From NCBI GenBank assembly GCA_040218145.1, contig JAVJQK010000076.1, forward strand, positions 284,993 through 348,992: a DNA stretch of 64,000 bases. Direction: 5' to 3'. Both the position numbers and the translations under genes were made by a program. The notes under the pieces are model-generated. The model worked only from the letters and a program-made list of their open reading frames with translations, was not told where the DNA came from and searched no databases. Origin of the DNA: Sandaracinaceae bacterium (GTDB lineage: Bacteria > Myxococcota_A > Polyangia > Polyangiales > Sandaracinaceae). Below are positions 15,488-26,108 of this stretch, piece by piece; the stretch's first letter is position 1; every line of letters starts with the position of its first letter.

Positions 15488-16207
15488 TCAGTCTTCGTCG
15501 TCGCGGCGCGACTCTTCGTCGCGGAGCTGCGCGAGGCGCTTCTGGAGCTGAGCCTGGGCCGCGGCGTGGTCGGGCAAGGTCGGCCTCGAGCCGCGGCGCT
15601 TGCGGTTGGCGCGCGGCGCGGCGGGCGTGGTGCTGCCCTGATGCGCGTGGGTGCGCTCGCGGATGGCGCGCTCGAGGCTCGAGAAGTCGATGATGCGGTG
15701 CGTCTTCAGGACGTCGTGCGCGAGCCACATGAGGTGCGCGCAGGCCTGCGGGGTGAGCGAGGGCGCGGCGAGGCGCGGCAGGGCGACGCTGCGGATGGCG
15801 CCCGGGTCGACGCCGTTGCGGAGCTCCACCGTGAGCAGCGCGGCCCCGGTCGCGCGGGCCACCGCCTCCGCGTCCGCGCCGTCCGGGAGCGCGACCGCGA
15901 TGAGGAAGCGGGGCGTCCTCTTTCCCGTGGTCAGGCAGAGCGCGCGCCCGTGGGGGATCGCGCCGCCCTGCTCGGCGACCGTCTTGCTGAGCGCGGCCGG
16001 CACGCTGGGGCCGAGGAAGGTGGCCACCGTGCTGGCGACGCCGCGGTCCATCGCGCCGTCCGGGCCGACCGGCACGACCCAGGCGTCGCTCGTCGCGTCG
16101 AGGAGGGAGCGCTCGTGCACGACGATGTCGGGATCGTCGAAGCGCTCTCGCCACGCGGCCGCCATCTGGGCGTTCGCGTCGGTCAACACGACCTGGATCC
16201 CTCTCAT
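15488..16207 (-). CDS. Macro-domain-like protein
   Basis: 239 residues. The first 150 resemble the macro-domain subtype with pattern 'D.....P.g..G.MD.Gv': here SDAWVVPVGPDGAMDRGVASTVATFLG, followed by GGAIPHGRALCLTTGKRTPRFLIAVALP, which corresponds to the 'G.lp.G.a..v.tg....p..i.aP' part. Macro domains bind or hydrolyse ADP-ribose derivatives. The canonical Asn after the first strand is not in the usual form, so binding rather than catalysis is possible. The tail (residues 190-239) is basic then acidic and probably unstructured. ATG at 16207 follows GGAGG with good spacing. A glycohydrolase for ADP-ribose lies 10 kb away in the window, but no link is shown. Confidence 0.65.
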   Translation of the reverse strand: MRGIQVVLTDANAQMAAAWRERFDDPDIVVHERSLLDATSDAWVVPVGPDGAMDRGVASTVATFLGPSVPAALSKTVAEQGGAIPHGRALCLTTGKRTPRFLIAVALPDGADAEAVARATGAALLTVELRNGVDPGAIRSVALPRLAAPSLTPQACAHLMWLAHDVLKTHRIIDFSSLERAIRERTHAHQGSTTPAAPRANRKRRGSRPTLPDHAAAQAQLQKRLAQLRDEESRRDDED

Positions 16208-16390
16208 CGCCGCCTCCAACCCACCGCGGCTCCATTCAACCACGATTCGGGGGAGCGAGTGAATGGCCGCGGAGCCGCCGGTTCCCCCGGGATCCCCCGA
16301 CGACGGCGCCGCGGCACCCTCTCCTACGGCGCCCCCCTCCCTTCCTTCCCCTTCCCTCCCGTCCGCATCAAGGCGCAGGGGCGGTGAGGG

Positions 16391-17791
16391 TCAGCAGAGG
16401 GCCCGGGTGTCGGGCCGGTCGTGCGGGCGATGGGGGGCGGTGCGGGGGCGGACGGTCATGCGCATGCCGTGCTTGGGGCGCAGGGTCACGGCCGGGTCGA
16501 GCTCCACGCGGTGGCCGGGGACGAGCGCGAGGTGGTGGCGCTGACGCAGGGTGGCGATCACCAGCTTCGCCTCCATGAGCGCCATGCCCAGGCCGATGCA
16601 CTGACGCGGGCCCGCGCCGAAGGGGAGGTAGGCGAAGCGGTTGCGGGCCTTGGCCGCGTCGGGGAGCCAGCGGTCCGGGTCGAAGCCCTCCGGGTTGTCC
16701 CAGTGGTCCGGGTGACGGTGCAGCGCGTAGGGAGAGATGCCCAGGGTGGAGCCGGCCGGGATCGGATAGCCGCACAGCTCGTCGTCTTCGATGGAGTCGC
16801 GCTCGAACGCCCACGCGGGCGGATAGAGGCGCAGCGACTCGCGCACGACGCGATCGGTCAGCTCGAGCTTCGGCAGATCCTCCACCGTGGGGAGCCGCCC
16901 GCCCAGCACCGCGTCCAGCTCTGCCTCGAGCGCGCGGTCCGTCTCCGGGTGCCGCGAGAGCAGGTACCAGGTCCAGCTCAGCAGGTTCGCGGTGGTCTCG
17001 TGGCCGGCCATCACGAGCGTAATCACCTCGTCCCGGAGCTGCTGCTCGTCCATGCGGCCCTGCTCGTCGGTCGCGCTCATCAAGAGGCCGAGCAGGTCCT
17101 CGCGCTCGTCCCCCGTGGCCCGCCGCGTCTCGACGATGTCCGACACCAGCCGATCGAGCGACGCCATCGCGCGCCGGAACTCGAAGTTGCGCGGGAGCGG
17201 CAGCCAGGTGGGCAGCCGGAGCAGGCTCTCCGCCCAGTCGTTGGCGAAGTGGATCAGCACCGAGACGGTGGGCCCGATCGCGTCCGCCTCGTGCGCGAGG
17301 TCCTTGTCGAAGAGGGTCTTGCCGACGATGCGGAAGGTCAGCTTCATCATCTCCTCGTGCACGTCGAGCGCCTCGCCGCGCTCGGCCTCCCAGGCGTCGG
17401 CCATGTCGGCCGCGTACCGCGCGATGGGGGGCCCGAAGGCGTCGATCCGGCGCTTGAGGAACGCGGGCTGCGCGAGCTTGCGCTGCCGTCGCCACAGCTC
17501 GCCGTCGCTCGTGACCAGGCCCTCGCCGAGGATGAGCTTCAGCCCCTCGTAGTTGCGGCTCTTGACGTACGCGCGGTTGTTGTCGATGAGCACGCGCTTC
17601 ACCGCGTCGACGTCGTTGACCAGGTAGTAGGGGAAGGGCCCGAAGTCGAAGCGCACCAGATCGCCGTGATCCCGCGAGGCCTCGAGCAGGTTGTGCAGCG
17701 GGTCCTTCCAGAGGAGGTGCACGTGCCCGATCACGGGGTGCCCCTTGGGCCCCGGTGGCCTCCGCCCGGTCTTTCGCCATTCCAGCCGCAT
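16391..17791 (-). CDS. Cytochrome P450
   Basis: 466-residue soluble monooxygenase. All P450 hallmarks are present: the I-helix oxygen-activating motif MAGHETTANLLSW, the K-helix ExxR in VVRESLRLYPPAWAF, the PERF-like FDPDRWLPD, and the haem-binding loop FAYLPFGAGPRQCIGLGMA with the axial Cys. It begins PPGPKGHPVIGH, the proline-rich hinge, without an N-terminal membrane anchor, so it is cytoplasmic. It resembles class E/CYP102-like bacterial P450s acting on fatty acids or sterols, but the substrate is not readable. No ferredoxin or reductase is adjacent. It is divergent from the TetR gene; a perfect inverted repeat between them suggests TetR control. Confidence 0.95.
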   Translation of the reverse strand: MRLEWRKTGRRPPGPKGHPVIGHVHLLWKDPLHNLLEASRDHGDLVRFDFGPFPYYLVNDVDAVKRVLIDNNRAYVKSRNYEGLKLILGEGLVTSDGELWRRQRKLAQPAFLKRRIDAFGPPIARYAADMADAWEAERGEALDVHEEMMKLTFRIVGKTLFDKDLAHEADAIGPTVSVLIHFANDWAESLLRLPTWLPLPRNFEFRRAMASLDRLVSDIVETRRATGDEREDLLGLLMSATDEQGRMDEQQLRDEVITLVMAGHETTANLLSWTWYLLSRHPETDRALEAELDAVLGGRLPTVEDLPKLELTDRVVRESLRLYPPAWAFERDSIEDDELCGYPIPAGSTLGISPYALHRHPDHWDNPEGFDPDRWLPDAAKARNRFAYLPFGAGPRQCIGLGMALMEAKLVIATLRQRHHLALVPGHRVELDPAVTLRPKHGMRMTVRPRTAPHRPHDRPDTRALC

Positions 17792-17807
17792 CGTCGCCCC
17801 CTCGTCT

Positions 17808-17849
17808 AACGTGAGGATGCCCTCACGTTTATGATGCTAGAATGTGAGG
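17808..17849. promoter_or_regulatory. TetR operator and divergent promoter region
   Basis: Perfect inverted repeat: AACGTGAGG (17808-17816), spacer ATGC, CCTCACGTT (17821-17829). A further half-site AATGTGAGG lies at 17841-17849. A -10-like TATGAT (17830-17835) abuts the right arm and points to the TetR gene, whose ATG is 41 bp further. The repeat lies 17 bp from the P450 start codon. A TetR dimer bound here could block both genes. Confidence 0.75.
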
Positions 17850-17875
17850 TCCGCCTCGGGTTAGTCAAGGGAGCG

Positions 17876-18502
17876 ATGTCCACACGGCTCAGAAAGCGAC
17901 CGGTGCAGGCCCGGAGCCGCAAGCGCTTCGAGGGGATCCTCGACGCGGCGGCAGATCAGTTCGCGGAGCACGGCTTCGACAAGACCACGATGGACGCGAT
18001 CGCGGCCGCGGCCGGGACGTCGATCGGGAGCGTCTACCAGTACTTCCCGGACAAGGACGCGGTGTTCTTCGCGCTGGCCGAGCGCGTGCTCGAGCAGAGC
18101 CGGGGGCTCTTCGACGCGCTCATGCCCGCGATGGAGGCGGAGCGGCCGCCCTGGGAGGCGCTGCTCGATCGCATGGTGGACGGCTTCGCGGTGATCAACC
18201 GGGACCCGTCGGTGCGCGCGGTCTGGCGGAACCTGCAGCTGCACGGGGAGATCGTGGAGGCGGACGCGGCGCTGCACGAGGAGCTGATCGTGCGGACGAC
18301 GGAGATCTTCGGCTGGTACGCGCCCGGCGCGGACGCGGCCGAGCGGCGGCGGGTGGCGACGATGACGGTCGACGTGATCGGCGCGGTGCTCTTCATCGGC
18401 ATCCTGCGCGACGACGAGCGCACCCCGCAGATGCGGGACGAGCTGAAGCTGGTGATCCGGCGTTACCTCGAGCCGTGGATCCAGGCGCACCAAAGCAAGT
18501 AA
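17876..18502 (+). CDS. TetR-family repressor of the P450 region
   Basis: 208 residues. N-terminal TetR HTH: RKRFEGILDAAADQFAEHGFDKTTMDAIAAAAGTSIGSVYQYF, with the conserved 'GSVYQYFPDKDAVF' recognition-helix end. The C-terminal helical ligand domain is variable as usual. ATG at 17876 follows AAGGGAGC. It is divergent from the cytochrome P450 gene across an 84-bp gap that holds a 9-bp-arm inverted repeat, so it probably represses both itself and the P450 until an inducer binds. The downstream pseudouridine synthase starts 30 bp later and may share its transcript. Confidence 0.9.
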   Translation: MSTRLRKRPVQARSRKRFEGILDAAADQFAEHGFDKTTMDAIAAAAGTSIGSVYQYFPDKDAVFFALAERVLEQSRGLFDALMPAMEAERPPWEALLDRMVDGFAVINRDPSVRAVWRNLQLHGEIVEADAALHEELIVRTTEIFGWYAPGADAAERRRVATMTVDVIGAVLFIGILRDDERTPQMRDELKLVIRRYLEPWIQAHQSK

Positions 18503-18531
18503 CCTCGGGGTCCGATGCGAGGACGACGGCA

Positions 18532-19467
18532 TTGAGCTTCGACCTGGAGGTCGACACGGTCGAAGACGGCACGCGGCTGGACGTGATGCTCGTGCGCCGG
18601 GTGGAGGGGATGAGCCGGGCCAAGGCGAGGCGCATGATCCAGGACGGGCTCGTGCGCCTGAACGGGCGGCGGGCGCGCAAGGGCGCGCGGCTGGCCGCGG
18701 GCGACACGGTGTCCCTGGACGAGCTGCCGCGGCCGAGCGACTTCGTGGCGCAGCCCGCGCCCGAGGTGCCGCTCGTGGTGGTCTACGAGGACGAGCACCT
18801 GGTGGTGGTGGACAAGCCCCCGGGCATGCCGAGCCACCCGCTCCGGCCGCACGAGCGGGAGACCCTCGCCAACGCGCTGATCGCTCGCTACCCCGAGATG
18901 GAGCGGGTGGGCTACGCGCTGCGCGAGCCGGGTATCCTCCATCGCCTCGACAACGACACGTCCGGGCTGCTCGTCGCGGCGCGGAGCCAGGCCGCGTTCG
19001 ATCGGCTCCGCGCGCTGCTGACGGAGGGCGCGATCGAGAAGGGCTACCAGGCGCTGGTCGACGGGTACGTGCAGGCGCCGATGGAGATCGACCACCCCAT
19101 CGCGCCCCACCCGAGCGACCCGCGCCGCGTGCACGTCTGCCTGGACCACGCGGACCGGCGCCTCCCCGCGGCGCGGCCGGCGCGGACCGAGCTCGCCCGG
19201 GCGGAGCGCGCCGGCGCCGCGACCTTGCTGGAGGTGCACGCGCCGGTCGCGGTGCGGCACCAGATCCGCGCGCATCTGGCCGCGGTGGGCCATCCGCTCG
19301 TCGGGGACTGGCTGTACGGCGGCTCGGGCATAGACCAACTGGGGAGGCACTTCCTTCACGCGTCGACCATCGCGCTCGCGCACCCCTTCGGCGGGGCGCG
19401 GCTCGAGGTCACGGCCGAGCTTCCGGACGATCTGCGAGAGGCGCTCGATTGGATGAGACGAAACTGA
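18532..19467 (+). CDS. RluA-family pseudouridine synthase
   Basis: Converts uridine to pseudouridine in rRNA or tRNA. An S4 RNA-binding domain at residues 10-60 (LDVMLVRRVEGMSRAKARRMIQDGLVRLNGRRARKG) precedes the catalytic domain, with VVYEDEHLVVVDKPPGMPSHP and the active-site HRLDNDTSGLLV, whose Asp is the nucleophile. The C-terminal motif HQIRAHLAAVGHPLVGDWLYGG is also conserved, though the usual RTHQIR reads VRHQIR. A TTG at 18532 is proposed as start, as GAGGA lies 8 bases upstream; a GTG at 18475 would overlap the TetR gene. The target site cannot be told. Its 3' end overlaps the Pcm gene by 19 bp. Confidence 0.88.
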   Translation: MSFDLEVDTVEDGTRLDVMLVRRVEGMSRAKARRMIQDGLVRLNGRRARKGARLAAGDTVSLDELPRPSDFVAQPAPEVPLVVVYEDEHLVVVDKPPGMPSHPLRPHERETLANALIARYPEMERVGYALREPGILHRLDNDTSGLLVAARSQAAFDRLRALLTEGAIEKGYQALVDGYVQAPMEIDHPIAPHPSDPRRVHVCLDHADRRLPAARPARTELARAERAGAATLLEVHAPVAVRHQIRAHLAAVGHPLVGDWLYGGSGIDQLGRHFLHASTIALAHPFGGARLEVTAELPDDLREALDWMRRN

Positions 19468-20102
19468 ACCCCATCCGCGCGCACATGGTCCGCTCGCAGC
19501 TGGCCGCGCGGGGCATCCGGGACGCGCGCGTGCTCGACGCGATGGGCCGCGTGGCCCGCGAGCAGTTCGTGCCGCTCTCGCGGAGGGGCTCCGCCTACGA
19601 AGATCGCGCGCTGCCGCTGGAGGAGGGCCAGACCATCTCCCAGCCCTACATGGTCGCGCGCACGCTCGAGCTCGCGGGGGTGCCGGCGGACGGGCGCGCC
19701 CTCGACATCGGCACGGGCTCCGGATACCAGGCCGCGCTCCTCGGCGAGCTGGCGAAGGAGGTCGTCACCATCGAGCGCATCCCCTCGCTGGCCGAGAGCG
19801 CGCGCGCGAAGCTCGCGGAGCTGGGCTACGACAACGTCGAGGTCGTGGTCGGGGACGGCTCGGTGGGCTACGCGGACCGCGCCCCGTATGACGCCATCGT
19901 CGGCGCCGCCGCGGCTCCGCGCGCGCCCGAGACCTTGAAGCGCCAGCTCGCGATCGGGGGGCGCCTCGTGCTGCCCATCGGCTCGCGCACCATGCAGCGC
20001 CTGACCGTGGTGCGCCGCGTCTCGGCCGAGGAGTTCACCCTCGAGGAGTACGAGGGCTGCATCTACGTGCCGCTCGTCGGCGCCGAGGGCTGGTCGTCCT
20101 GA
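19449..20102 (+). CDS. pcm: Protein-L-isoaspartate O-methyltransferase
   Basis: SAM-dependent repair enzyme that methylates abnormal isoaspartyl residues in aged proteins. 217 residues, the usual size. Conserved: MVRSQLAARGIRDARVLDAM, VPLSRRGSAYEDRALPLEEGQTISQPYMVA, the SAM-binding LDIGTGSGYQAALLGELAKEV, and VVGDGSVGYADRAPYDAIVGAAAAPRAPETL. The usual 'FV' and 'G.GQTIS.P' substrate loop is intact. The start is TTG 19449 inside the end of the pseudouridine synthase gene with GAGAGG upstream; an ATG at 19485 is possible. The convergent DUF3570 gene begins 9 bp beyond its stop. Confidence 0.92.
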   Translation: MDETKLNPIRAHMVRSQLAARGIRDARVLDAMGRVAREQFVPLSRRGSAYEDRALPLEEGQTISQPYMVARTLELAGVPADGRALDIGTGSGYQAALLGELAKEVVTIERIPSLAESARAKLAELGYDNVEVVVGDGSVGYADRAPYDAIVGAAAAPRAPETLKRQLAIGGRLVLPIGSRTMQRLTVVRRVSAEEFTLEEYEGCIYVPLVGAEGWSS

Positions 20103-20111
20103 GGCCGCGGC

Positions 20112-21245
20112 TCAGAAGGGCGCGCGCAGGCCGGCCTGGGCCAGGATCGCGTCGCCGAACGTGCTGGTCTGGTGCCAGTAGTTGAACGAGAGATCGACCC
20201 ACGCGCGCTCGAGGAACGACAGCGGGGTGCGGGACAGGAAGTCGAGCCCGACCCGGAGCTGGACCCCGAAGAGGTGGGAGAAGAAGTTGCTCATCTTCGG
20301 GTCCGCGGTGACGAAGTCCTCGGTGCCCGAGTACTCGGTGCGGAAGAAGAACGAGTCCACCTGATCGTGGTAGCGGTAGCGCAGGCGCACCACGACGGAG
20401 TCGCCGATGAGCTGGTAGACGCGGACCTCGGGGTTGAGGGCGGAGACGTCCCAGTCGTCGAGGTAGGCGCGGTACATCAGGTGGACCGCGGTGCGCGTCT
20501 CCGGGAAGAAGTGCGCGAGGCGGCCCCAGAGCGTGTGGCGGGTGCGCTGGTCGGGGTGATCCTCGGCCACGAGCCCGCCGCCGACGCGCGCGCGCCGATA
20601 CGGGTTCTGCAGGTAGCCCCAGTTGTGCACGAGCTGGTAGCCCGTCACGAAGGTGGTCACCGGTGAGAGCGTCTGGTTGAGGGAGACCGACGCGGTCACG
20701 CCCTCGAGCTGGCCCTGCCGCCCCCGGTCGCTCAGGTCGCGCCCGGTGTCGTCGGTGCGGGGCATGCCGCCGCGCAGCACGGAGCCGACGTTGTCGTGGA
20801 TGTAGGTGAAGGCGCCGCTGATCACCGTCGAGCGCTGGTTGAGCGACAGGGTCGAGAAGGTGGTGATACGCGAGGCGAAGTAGTCGGGCTCGTGGCTGAG
20901 CCCGCCGAGCACCCCGAGGCGGAGCTGCATCTCGCCGAGGTCGAACTCGCGGCTCGCGCCCAGCGATCCCTGGTTGCGCACCTCGGTGAAGCGGATGTCC
21001 TCCTGCACGCCGGCCGCGATGCTCGCGCTGGTGATGGCGTCGATGAGGTAGCCGCCGTCGATCTGCACGCCCTCGGGCGTGACGAGGCGAGCGCGCACCT
21101 CGGGGGCCACCACGCGGGTGGAGGTCTCCCAGTAGTAGTTCGCGCGGAGCTCCACCGAGCCGGTCCAGGTGCCCGACGCTTCATCCGCGGCCGCGGGCGC
21201 GGCGAGCGCGAGCGCCGCGACGAAGGCTGTCAGCGCGCGCTTCAT
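20112..21245 (-). CDS. DUF3570 outer-membrane protein
   Basis: 377 residues with a Sec signal peptide (MKRALTAFVAALALAAPAAA) and a beta-rich body with alternating hydrophobic/polar strands and a terminal Phe (QAGLRAPF), as in outer-membrane barrels. The sequence order (ELRANYYWETSTRVVAPEVRARLVTPEGVQIDGGYLIDAITSAS; YFASRITTFSTLSLNQRSTVISGAFTY; HTLWGRLAHFFPETRTAVHLMYRAYLDDWDV) is that of DUF3570 proteins, whose role is unknown. The ATG at 21245 shares one base with the stop of the DUF4266 gene, so they are translationally coupled. In many genomes this pair sits with an FMN-transferase (ApbE-like) and a thioredoxin gene; neither is here. Confidence 0.85.
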   Translation of the reverse strand: MKRALTAFVAALALAAPAAADEASGTWTGSVELRANYYWETSTRVVAPEVRARLVTPEGVQIDGGYLIDAITSASIAAGVQEDIRFTEVRNQGSLGASREFDLGEMQLRLGVLGGLSHEPDYFASRITTFSTLSLNQRSTVISGAFTYIHDNVGSVLRGGMPRTDDTGRDLSDRGRQGQLEGVTASVSLNQTLSPVTTFVTGYQLVHNWGYLQNPYRRARVGGGLVAEDHPDQRTRHTLWGRLAHFFPETRTAVHLMYRAYLDDWDVSALNPEVRVYQLIGDSVVVRLRYRYHDQVDSFFFRTEYSGTEDFVTADPKMSNFFSHLFGVQLRVGLDFLSRTPLSFLERAWVDLSFNYWHQTSTFGDAILAQAGLRAPF

Positions 21246-21454
21246 CAGTTGCAGCCGCAGCCGCCGCCGGTGGATCCGGTCCCGCCCGTCGCGCCCTCGC
21301 GGGAGTCGAAGACGTGGGCCTGGAACTCGCCTTCGCCCTCCTCGAGCTCCACGTTCATCGCCGGGTTGGCGAGGTACTCGCGCTCGTAGGGGGCGACGGA
21401 GACGCAGCCGCCGAGCGCGGCGCAACACAGACAGAGGAGCAAAGCCAGACGCAT
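21245..21454 (-). CDS. DUF4266 small lipoprotein
   Basis: 69 residues. Signal MRLALLLCLCCAALGGC with lipobox LGGC, then VSVAPYEREYLANPAMN and a C-terminal GGTGSTGGGCGCN. The YEREYLANPAM segment and the terminal GGGCGCN are the family signature of DUF4266. The terminal Gly/Cys tail may be modified or bind metal (inference). Partner of the DUF3570 barrel, whose start codon overlaps its stop. Confidence 0.88.
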   Translation of the reverse strand: MRLALLLCLCCAALGGCVSVAPYEREYLANPAMNVELEEGEGEFQAHVFDSREGATGGTGSTGGGCGCN

Positions 21455-21494
21455 GACGCGCGGAGCCTAGCTCGGATTCTCCGTGCGCTCACCC

Positions 21495-23078
21495 TCACGG
21501 GGTCGCGGTGACGAGCCCCACGCTCGCGAGGCCGGAGGCGAGGTCCGGCTGGAGCGCTCCGCCGATCGCGGCCGCGCCCACGGTGCGCGCGTTGAAGCGC
21601 AGGCGCCCGGCCCCGCCGCCGCCGCCGCCGCCGTTCTCCGCGGAGGTCCCGGGGCCGCCGTCGCTCCCCATCGCGTCGCTTCCGTCGCCGCCGCCGCCGC
21701 CCTGGTCGCGCCCCATCGGCCCGGGGGCGGGAACGGTCACGGTGTCGCCGTCCGGGCCGTCGTCGCCGCGGCCGCCGCAGCCGATGCCCAAGCCACAGCG
21801 GCTGCCCTGGGCGCCCGCGCCCCCGTTGGCGCCCACCGTGCCCGTGACGGTGAGGGAAGCTGCCTCGAGCAGGATCGCGCCGCCCGCGCCGCCGCCGCCG
21901 CCCGCGCCGGAGTCGAACAACGCGCCGCCGCCTCCCTGGCCTCCGCCCCCGCCCGCGTCGATCACGCCCCCGACCCGCAGCGCGCCGCCGGCGCTGATCT
22001 GGAAGGCGCCGCCGCCGCCGCCGCCCGAGCCGCCGTTGTTGTCGCCGCCGCCGCCGCCGCCGGAGCCGCCGCGGATCGGCACGAGCGAGGCGACGCCGTG
22101 CGTGCCCCCCGCCGCGCTGCCGCGCCCACCGGCGCCGCCCGACGAGCCGTGGCCGCCGCCGCCGCCGCCTTCGTCTCGGTTGCTCGACTCGTCCGCGCCG
22201 CCCGCGCCGCCGCCCGGGCCGCCGCCTCCGCTTCGCGCGCCGCCGCCGCCGTCCCCGCCCGGGCCCGCGCCGCGTCCGTCGGAGCTGACGTCGACGAGCC
22301 CGTCGAGGGTCGCGTCCTCGGTGACGAGCAGGATCAGCGCCCTGCTCCCCCGTCCGCGGATCGTGCTGCCAGCCGGGAGGCTGAGGGAGCGGAGGACGAA
22401 GACGCCGAGGGGCGCGCCGACGGGGGTGCTCGGATCGAGGCGCTGATAGAAGATCCCCGAGTCGGGGTCGCGCCCCTCGCCGTCGGAGGCTTCCCGGATC
22501 ACGGTCGAGGACTGGACGATGGAGCCGTCGTCGGTGTCGAAGACGACCGCGTCCGGACCCGCGACGAGCAGGTCTCCGTCCCCGGCGTCCATGGCCACGC
22601 GGGCGCCCACGTTGCTCGGGAGCAGGACCCTGCAGGCGCCGGTCGCGCAGCCGAGCGGGCAGGTCTCCCGCGTCAGCGCGCCCATCTCGCAGCGCACGAC
22701 GTCGTCTCCGTCGCACACGGAGGGCGCGGTCGGATCGCAGCCGGCGTCGAAGCCCGAGTCCACGCCGCCGTCAACGCCTCCGTCGACGCCTCCGTCCATG
22801 CCCGCGTCCGTGCTGGCGTCGGTGCTGGCGTCGGTGCTGGCGTCCGGGCCGGCGTCCATGCTGGCGTCGGGGCCGGCGTCCGCGCTCGCGTCCGGGGTCT
22901 CGCCCGCGTCCGGATCACGCCCGCCGTCGAGGGCCGCGTCCCCTTCGCTCGAGCCGTCGAGGCGGCTCGCGTCCAGCCCGCTCGCGTCGGGGCCGTCGGC
23001 GGGCTCGCGGAGCCCGCTCCGATCGAGCGTGCATCCGAAGAGCGCCACGGTGAGGAGAAGAAAGAAGCAAGAGCGCAT
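21495..23078 (-). CDS. Glycine-rich surface lipoprotein
   Basis: 527 residues. Signal MRSCFFLLLTVALFGC with lipobox ALFGC. Residues 18-110 are Asp/Ala/Gly repeats (DASTDASTDASTDAGMDGG, DGGVDGG), the flexible tether typical of myxobacterial surface lipoproteins. A small Cys-containing segment follows (CDPTAPSVCDGDDVVRCEMG...CPLGCATGACR). The remainder, from about residue 240, is very Gly-rich (GGGG blocks with Asn, Asp, Ser) with beta-strand stretches between (ALILLVTEDATLDGLVDVSS, AILLEAASLTVTGTVGANG), as in pectate-lyase/PE-PGRS-like surface proteins. Function unknown; exposed outer-membrane protein is the best guess. Confidence 0.75.
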   Translation of the reverse strand: MRSCFFLLLTVALFGCTLDRSGLREPADGPDASGLDASRLDGSSEGDAALDGGRDPDAGETPDASADAGPDASMDAGPDASTDASTDASTDAGMDGGVDGGVDGGVDSGFDAGCDPTAPSVCDGDDVVRCEMGALTRETCPLGCATGACRVLLPSNVGARVAMDAGDGDLLVAGPDAVVFDTDDGSIVQSSTVIREASDGEGRDPDSGIFYQRLDPSTPVGAPLGVFVLRSLSLPAGSTIRGRGSRALILLVTEDATLDGLVDVSSDGRGAGPGGDGGGGARSGGGGPGGGAGGADESSNRDEGGGGGGHGSSGGAGGRGSAAGGTHGVASLVPIRGGSGGGGGGDNNGGSGGGGGGAFQISAGGALRVGGVIDAGGGGGQGGGGALFDSGAGGGGGAGGAILLEAASLTVTGTVGANGGAGAQGSRCGLGIGCGGRGDDGPDGDTVTVPAPGPMGRDQGGGGGDGSDAMGSDGGPGTSAENGGGGGGGAGRLRFNARTVGAAAIGGALQPDLASGLASVGLVTATP

Positions 23079-23127
23079 GGGGCGGACTCTTCCCCGAGAT
23101 CCGGCCTCGATCAACGCAGCGTCGCCG

Positions 23128-25167
<2,040 letters not shown>

Positions 25168-25258
25168 CGGGGCGATGTAGCAATGCGGGGGCGGCGCCGC
25201 ACCCGGCCTCCTGACAGCGTTCTGGCGGCAGGCGCGGCTCGGGGTAGATTCGCGGGCG

Positions 25259-26071
25259 ATGCGCGCGAAGGCATGGCTGCTCCGGTTCTTCAGGCTGCTC
25301 ATGGTGGCGCTGGCCGCGTGGCTCGCCTTCCGCTGGCTCGAGCCCCAGGGGCTGGGCTGGGTCGTGCTCGCGGTGGCGGGCCTGGCCGTCGCGCTCTGGA
25401 TCGGCTTCCGGGCCGTGCTCGTCCGCCGCGCGCGGGCCGAGGAGGCGCAGGCGGACCGCTGGGCGGAGGCGCTCCTGGTGCCCGAGCAGCGCCCGGCCGC
25501 GGTGCGGGAGCTACAGGCGGAGCGCGCGCTCCGCGACCCGAAGAACCCCAAGCACGCCGAGACGCACGCGCGGCTGACGCTGGTGCTGGCGGAGCTGCTC
25601 GAGGCGGAGGGGAAGCCGGAGGCGGCGCTCGACGCGCTGGGCGAGGTGGCCCTCGCCGGGCTCTCCGACGCGCTCCGCGCGGTGGTGCTGCACGCCCGCG
25701 CCATCTCGCACCTCAGCGCGGGCGATCCCGAGGCCGCGGGCGCCTCGCTCGACGCGATCGGTGGCCCGTGCGGCACCCGGGACGTCGATCTGCGGGTCCG
25801 GCTCGCGCGGGGGCTCGTGCACGTCGAGAGGGGCGAGCGCGAGGACGCGCTGATCGTCGCCGACGAGGTGCGCCAGGAGAGCGGCGACGACCGCCACCTC
25901 CTGCTCGAGGCGCGCGTGCTGAAGGCGGTGGCGCTGGCGGAGGGCGACCGCGAGGCGGGGCTGAAGACGATGGCTGGGATCGACGATGAGATGCTCGAGG
26001 TGCTCGTCGTGCTCGGCTTGCCCCGCGTGCGTCGGCTCGCCGACGAGGCGCTCGGCCAGCGCGACGCCTGA
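25259..26071 (+). CDS. Membrane-anchored TPR-like protein
   Basis: 270 residues. Two adjacent transmembrane helices near the N-terminus ([18 protein letters not shown] and [20 protein letters not shown]) anchor a cytoplasmic or periplasmic helical domain. The rest is TPR-like: [84 protein letters not shown]. Probably a scaffold; partner unknown. The lipid kinase gene begins 37 bp later on the same strand. Confidence 0.6.
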   Translation: MRAKAWLLRFFRLLMVALAAWLAFRWLEPQGLGWVVLAVAGLAVALWIGFRAVLVRRARAEEAQADRWAEALLVPEQRPAAVRELQAERALRDPKNPKHAETHARLTLVLAELLEAEGKPEAALDALGEVALAGLSDALRAVVLHARAISHLSAGDPEAAGASLDAIGGPCGTRDVDLRVRLARGLVHVERGEREDALIVADEVRQESGDDRHLLLEARVLKAVALAEGDREAGLKTMAGIDDEMLEVLVVLGLPRVRRLADEALGQRDA

Positions 26072-26108
26072 CCCTTCCAGTTCCGCGCGCGGGGGCTCCA
26101 TACGTGAG

